A DNA stretch of 64,000 nt. Source: Paenibacillus albidus. Lineage in GTDB: Bacteria > Bacillota > Bacilli > Paenibacillales > Paenibacillaceae. Made by a program: the position numbers and the translations under genes. The stretch is taken from the NCBI RefSeq assembly GCF_014644435.1, contig NZ_BMKR01000028.1, positions 29,240-93,239 on the forward strand, written 5' to 3'. Positions 61,016 to 64,000 of the stretch are shown here, one piece after another. The notes beneath the pieces were generated by a model, which was given only the letters and a program-made list of their open reading frames with translations, did not search any database and was not told the DNA's origin. Position 1 is the stretch's first letter, and the number at the start of each line of letters is the position of its first letter.

Positions 61016-62971
61016 ATGCGAATCAGCTATGCGCAATCGCTTGGGAACTGGGAACATTTCATATCCAGCGGTGAGTGTGCCGCCGGGACGAAGCCGGAAA
61101 TAGCCGCTTCATGGAGAAGATGCCGCCAAGCCGGAGTCGATCCGATGTGCGGCAAAGGGATGCAGGTGTCGGAAGAGGAGTTGGCTACCCGGTTACAGGA
61201 GAAGAAGCAGCTCCTTTCCGTCGCCAAGCCGGTGATGAACAGCATCTATCAGATTATCAAGGATACAGTCTATGCAATTGTCCTGACCGATCAGGACGGT
61301 GTTCTCCTGCACACGATGCTCAATAAGGAGCTCGAACCGGAGTGTGTCAAGGTGAACTTCGTGGAGGGGGCCAAGTGGGATGAGCTCAGCGTAGGCACCA
61401 ATGCGGTGGGTACCGCGCTGGCTATTAATGATGCTATTCAGGTGCTGGGCGGCGAGCATTACTGCACGTCGCATCATGCCTGGACCTGTTCGGCTGCACC
61501 GATTCATGACAGCCGGGGCCACGTGATTGGCTGCCTTGATCTGTCGGGCAAGGCCGAGGATGTACATGCCCATACGTTCGGTGTTGTAGTATCGGCGGTC
61601 AGCAGTATCGAGAAGCAGCTCCATATGCTAGAGACGAGCCAAATGATGCATGCCGTATTCCAGTCGATGCAGGATGGGCTGCTTGTTATTGATACCGAAT
61701 ACCGCGTGCGGCATTATAATGAAAGACTGGCCTCGATCTTCATGCTCAGCCCGGAGCAAATGGAAGCCTTGAATATCAAGGAGCTGCTGGAAGAAGTCGA
61801 TTTGGACAGTGTATTCGCCGGCGAGCGGTTTTTAAGCTACGCCGATTGTACCCTCACCGTCGGCAGCAACAAGATTGATTGCATGGTGAACATCTATCCG
61901 TTCACCTTCGACGACAAGATTCTCGGCGCTTCGCTTACGATCCGGGAAGCCGGGCAGGTGCGCAAGGAGGTCAATCAATTAGCCGGTTTCAAGGCGAATT
62001 ACCGGTTCAGGGAAGTTATCACGGACAATCCTTATATGCAGGGACAGATAGCTTTTGCCCAGCGTATTGCGAAGACAAACTGTACGGTGCTGATCGAAGG
62101 GGAGAGCGGAACAGGCAAGGAGTTGTTTGCCCAATCCATCCATAATGCCAGCCTGCGGGCCGGAGGACCCTTTATTGCGATTAACTGCGCGGCGCTGCCC
62201 AAAGATCTGGTGGAGAGCGAGCTGTTCGGATATGAGAAGGGTTCCTTTACTGGGGCGCTTCGGGAAGGCAATCCGGGGAAGTTCGAGCTGGCGAACGGGG
62301 GGACGATTTTTCTGGATGAAATCGGGGAGCTGCCGCTGGAGATTCAGGCGAAGCTGCTCCGTGTTCTGGATAATCATAAAGTCCGCAGAATCGGAGGCAA
62401 GCATGAGCGGACGATGGATGTAAGAGTCATTGCAGCTACTAACCGCGATCTGGTGGAGGAAGTAAGCCTGAAATCCTATCGCAGCGATTTGTATTACCGC
62501 TTGAATGTGATCAATATCAAGCTGTTGCCGCTTAGGGAGCGAAGGGAAGATATTGCCCCGCTGGCGAGACTGTTCCTGCAGAAGTGCAACCGTGACAATC
62601 CCGGCCCGGTCAAGCGGTTCAGCCCTTCCTTTCTGGAAGCCTTGCAGAGCTATGAGTGGCAGGGAAATGCGCGTGAGCTGCAAAATGCCGTGCAACGGGC
62701 TTATTATGTATGCAGCTCTGCTGACATTACCCATCTGAATTTGCCTCCGGCAAGGACAACGCCTGTGATATACAGCAACAGCGGTAGTGTGGCGGTACCG
62801 CAGAAGCGTGCAACGGAGGCATACGGCAAAAAAATGGAGCAGATTCAGATAGAAAGCATTTGCAGTGCGCTTAAAACATGCGGCGGCAATGTTGTGAGTG
62901 CAGCCAAAATGCTGGGGATCGGAAAATCGACCATGTACCGGAAGATTGCCGAGTATGGAATAAGCAAATAG
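61016..62971 (+). CDS. acoR: Sigma-54-dependent activator of acetoin catabolism
   Basis: 651 residues from ATG 61016 (AAAGGAG upstream). An N-terminal GAF domain (about 70-210) is followed by a PAS domain (about 215-310). The AAA+ domain (about 330-560) has Walker A GESGTGKE, the sigma-54 contact loop GSFTGA and Walker B GGTIFLDEIGELP. The C-terminal Fis-type HTH is GGNVVSAAKMLGIGKSTMYR. It probably senses acetoin through its N-terminal region and activates acoA from the inverted repeats at 54417-54479. Confidence 0.94.
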   Translation: MRISYAQSLGNWEHFISSGECAAGTKPEIAASWRRCRQAGVDPMCGKGMQVSEEELATRLQEKKQLLSVAKPVMNSIYQIIKDTVYAIVLTDQDGVLLHTMLNKELEPECVKVNFVEGAKWDELSVGTNAVGTALAINDAIQVLGGEHYCTSHHAWTCSAAPIHDSRGHVIGCLDLSGKAEDVHAHTFGVVVSAVSSIEKQLHMLETSQMMHAVFQSMQDGLLVIDTEYRVRHYNERLASIFMLSPEQMEALNIKELLEEVDLDSVFAGERFLSYADCTLTVGSNKIDCMVNIYPFTFDDKILGASLTIREAGQVRKEVNQLAGFKANYRFREVITDNPYMQGQIAFAQRIAKTNCTVLIEGESGTGKELFAQSIHNASLRAGGPFIAINCAALPKDLVESELFGYEKGSFTGALREGNPGKFELANGGTIFLDEIGELPLEIQAKLLRVLDNHKVRRIGGKHERTMDVRVIAATNRDLVEEVSLKSYRSDLYYRLNVINIKLLPLRERREDIAPLARLFLQKCNRDNPGPVKRFSPSFLEALQSYEWQGNARELQNAVQRAYYVCSSADITHLNLPPARTTPVIYSNSGSVAVPQKRATEAYGKKMEQIQIESICSALKTCGGNVVSAAKMLGIGKSTMYRKIAEYGISK

Positions 62972-63070
62972 ATCAAATTTAAATATGGACCGGCGGATTC
63001 TATAACTAAAGTAATTATTGACATTTTGCATTCGAAATAGGGCCTTTCTCTAAGAGAAGAAATGGCAGTA

Positions 63071-63119
63071 TACAGGCTATCCAGGAAGGCGGATTCATCC
63101 GCTCTATGGATAGCCTGTA
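63071..63119 (+). terminator. Nested hairpin after acoR
   Basis: TACAGGCTATCCA and TGGATAGCCTGTA form a perfect 13-bp stem; inside it GCGGAT and ATCCGC form a second stem. The T-run is weak (CCATTTG). Confidence 0.7.
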
Positions 63120-63261
63120 CCATTTGACGCTCAGTTCCAGCGGCATATGATTCAGCTCGGCAGGACTTGCAATCTGTATCCTCCTCAATTATGAATGTCC
63201 CCCGCCCACTGTGAATAGCGTTGATATTGCGGGAATCAAACGATAATATATAGTATATTAA

Positions 63262-63276
63262 TCGTAATTATTACTA
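63262..63276. promoter_or_regulatory. Zur-like operator
   Basis: TCGTAATTATTACTA differs at one position from the 7-1-7 zinc-repressor box TCGTAAT-N-ATTACGA. A short 15-codon frame with GAAGGGG upstream starts at 63311 and stops at 63358, so the target gene seems lost. Confidence 0.45.
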
Positions 63277-63422
63277 TTAATCATTACGTTTGAAGGGGTT
63301 CCTGTAAACCATGAACAAAAGCGCGCCACTCAGCGTCTTCCAAGAGCAAAAAGGATAATCAACTTGAAGAGATCAAAATTGTGAAACCTGACGGTGTAAA
63401 ATGACTTCGTTTTGAGATATAA

Positions 63423-63437
63423 TGAGAATTATTCTCA
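63423..63437. promoter_or_regulatory. Fur/PerR-like operator
   Basis: TGAGAATTATTCTCA is a perfect 7-1-7 palindrome close to the Fur box TGATAAT-N-ATTATCA. A GAGGAG follows, but 20 bp on the dispersed repeat begins, so no target gene remains. Confidence 0.5.
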
Positions 63438-63456
63438 ATTGAGGAGTTAGTACAGT

Positions 63457-63741
63457 ATCAGATTAAATATAAGGGATTCCTGAAGGCTGTATGATATGGA
63501 TTAGCGTTCGTCACCAGTCTTCGATCTGTTCTAATGTATTTAGTACCTCAGAATGGTTTAAAAGAGGCTCAAACATCCATAATGATGTATTTTGTACATT
63601 CAGAGGATAGCCATAAGGCTACTTTTCGGCGAATGCTGCGGTTCCTGCTGCACCAAATACACTGAAATCCTAAAACAAGCCTCCTTTTTCCCATCCTGAT
63701 GTATAAAGTGCACTCTAGCGATCTCCGCCATAGGCTTACAG
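63457..63741. repeat. 285-bp dispersed repeat, copy 2
   Basis: Same sequence as 48848-49131, in the same orientation, with scattered substitutions. It begins 20 bp after the Fur-like operator and ends directly before GGGGCTGTCTCAAAAG. Confidence 0.85.
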
Positions 63742-64000
63742 GGGCTGTCTCAAAAGTAGATTTTCTATGACTGGTGACAGTTCTCTTCATTCTTAAAACT
63801 ACAAAAAATGAGTAAAGCAGCAATTTTCCCGTTACTGGAGAATCGCTAGAAAAGTGGTCCATGGTATATTGAATGTACAAAGAAGCCTCTCCTTTGAATG
63901 GTTGTGTGATAACTCCATTTTCCCAAAAGAGTCGGTTTCTTTTTTCGTATTATTAGGTCAACCGGAAAACTTCTGGTTGGCCTATTTCTGTAGGTGTTTT
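63742..64000. other. Gene-free end of window with a hairpin
   Basis: I see no gene here. AGGTCAACCGGA and TCTGGTTGGCCT (63955-63984) form a terminator-like hairpin. The segment opens with GGGGCTGTCTCAAAAG, which resembles ends of some insertion sequences, but no transposase or matching end is visible. Confidence 0.4.

Noticed and set aside
61979..63031. Long frame of 350 codons on the minus strand
   Set aside because: It lies opposite acoR, which has complete sigma-54 activator motifs, and has no family features.
63311..63358. 15-codon frame MNKSAPLSVFQEQKG as a real peptide
   Set aside because: Too short to support; it has a ribosome-like site but looks like the broken start of a lost gene.

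Overview
The window reads as chromosomal DNA of a Paenibacillus-like, spore-forming Gram-positive bacterium. The signs are a surface enzyme ending in three SLH domains, a GerA/GerB/GerC-type germinant receptor with a sigma-G-like promoter, strong AGGAGG ribosome sites, CcpA cre-like sites, and small palindromic intergenic repeats. No rRNA, tRNA, CRISPR array, complete insertion sequence or prophage was recognised.

Region 1 (1-22.2 kb) is a fructan or fructose-dianhydride locus. It has an SLH-anchored extracellular GH32 enzyme (5' end outside the window), a frameshifted GH172 (DUF2961) gene and an intracellular GH32-like enzyme. After an inserted island come a ROK fructokinase and a divergent operon of GH32, sugar-binding lipoprotein, two permeases, GH172 and a LacI-type regulator, with LacI-type operators between the divergent genes. 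A likely route is surface cleavage of fructan, import, intracellular cleavage by GH32/GH172 enzymes, and phosphorylation of fructose. No sugar-importer ATPase gene is present, so a shared MsmX-type ATPase is probably used.

Region 2 (about 7.06-13.48 kb) is a clearly A+T-rich island set into region 1. It carries a decaying peptide-modification (RiPP-like) cluster: remnants of a cobalamin-binding radical SAM enzyme and of a radical SAM/SPASM enzyme, two intact ABC exporters, a broken unknown gene and a methyltransferase. An AraC-family regulator remnant lies at its left edge and the C-terminal piece of a GH32 gene at its right edge.

Region 3 (22.5-26.8 kb) encodes a germinant receptor (divergent B subunit, then A, C and a small membrane protein). 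Region 4 (26.8-33.7 kb) is an unusual oligopeptide-type ABC transporter: a two-domain ATPase, two permeases with long N-terminal extensions, and a binding protein whose lobes appear circularly permuted. Region 5 (34.0-39.4 kb) is a malate/citrate-type unit: CitA/DctS-type sensor kinase, response regulator, 2-hydroxycarboxylate transporter and ACT-domain malic enzyme. Region 6 (39.5-46.8 kb) is a seven-gene overlapping operon of a complete Dpp/Opp importer with a class V aminotransferase and an amidohydrolase.

Region 7 (46.9-53.9 kb) has a YesN-type response regulator with a damaged C-terminus and no kinase gene next to it, followed by a second sugar importer and a third GH172 enzyme. Region 8 (54.4-63.0 kb) is an acetoin dehydrogenase unit, acoA-acoB-acoC-acoL, followed by rpoN (sigL) and acoR. 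A consensus -24/-12 promoter precedes acoA, with three identical-architecture inverted repeats upstream that are candidate AcoR sites, and a cre-like site sits in the rpoN leader. The last kilobase has no intact gene. It holds Zur-like and Fur-like operators and one copy of a 285-bp repeat also found at 48.8 kb.
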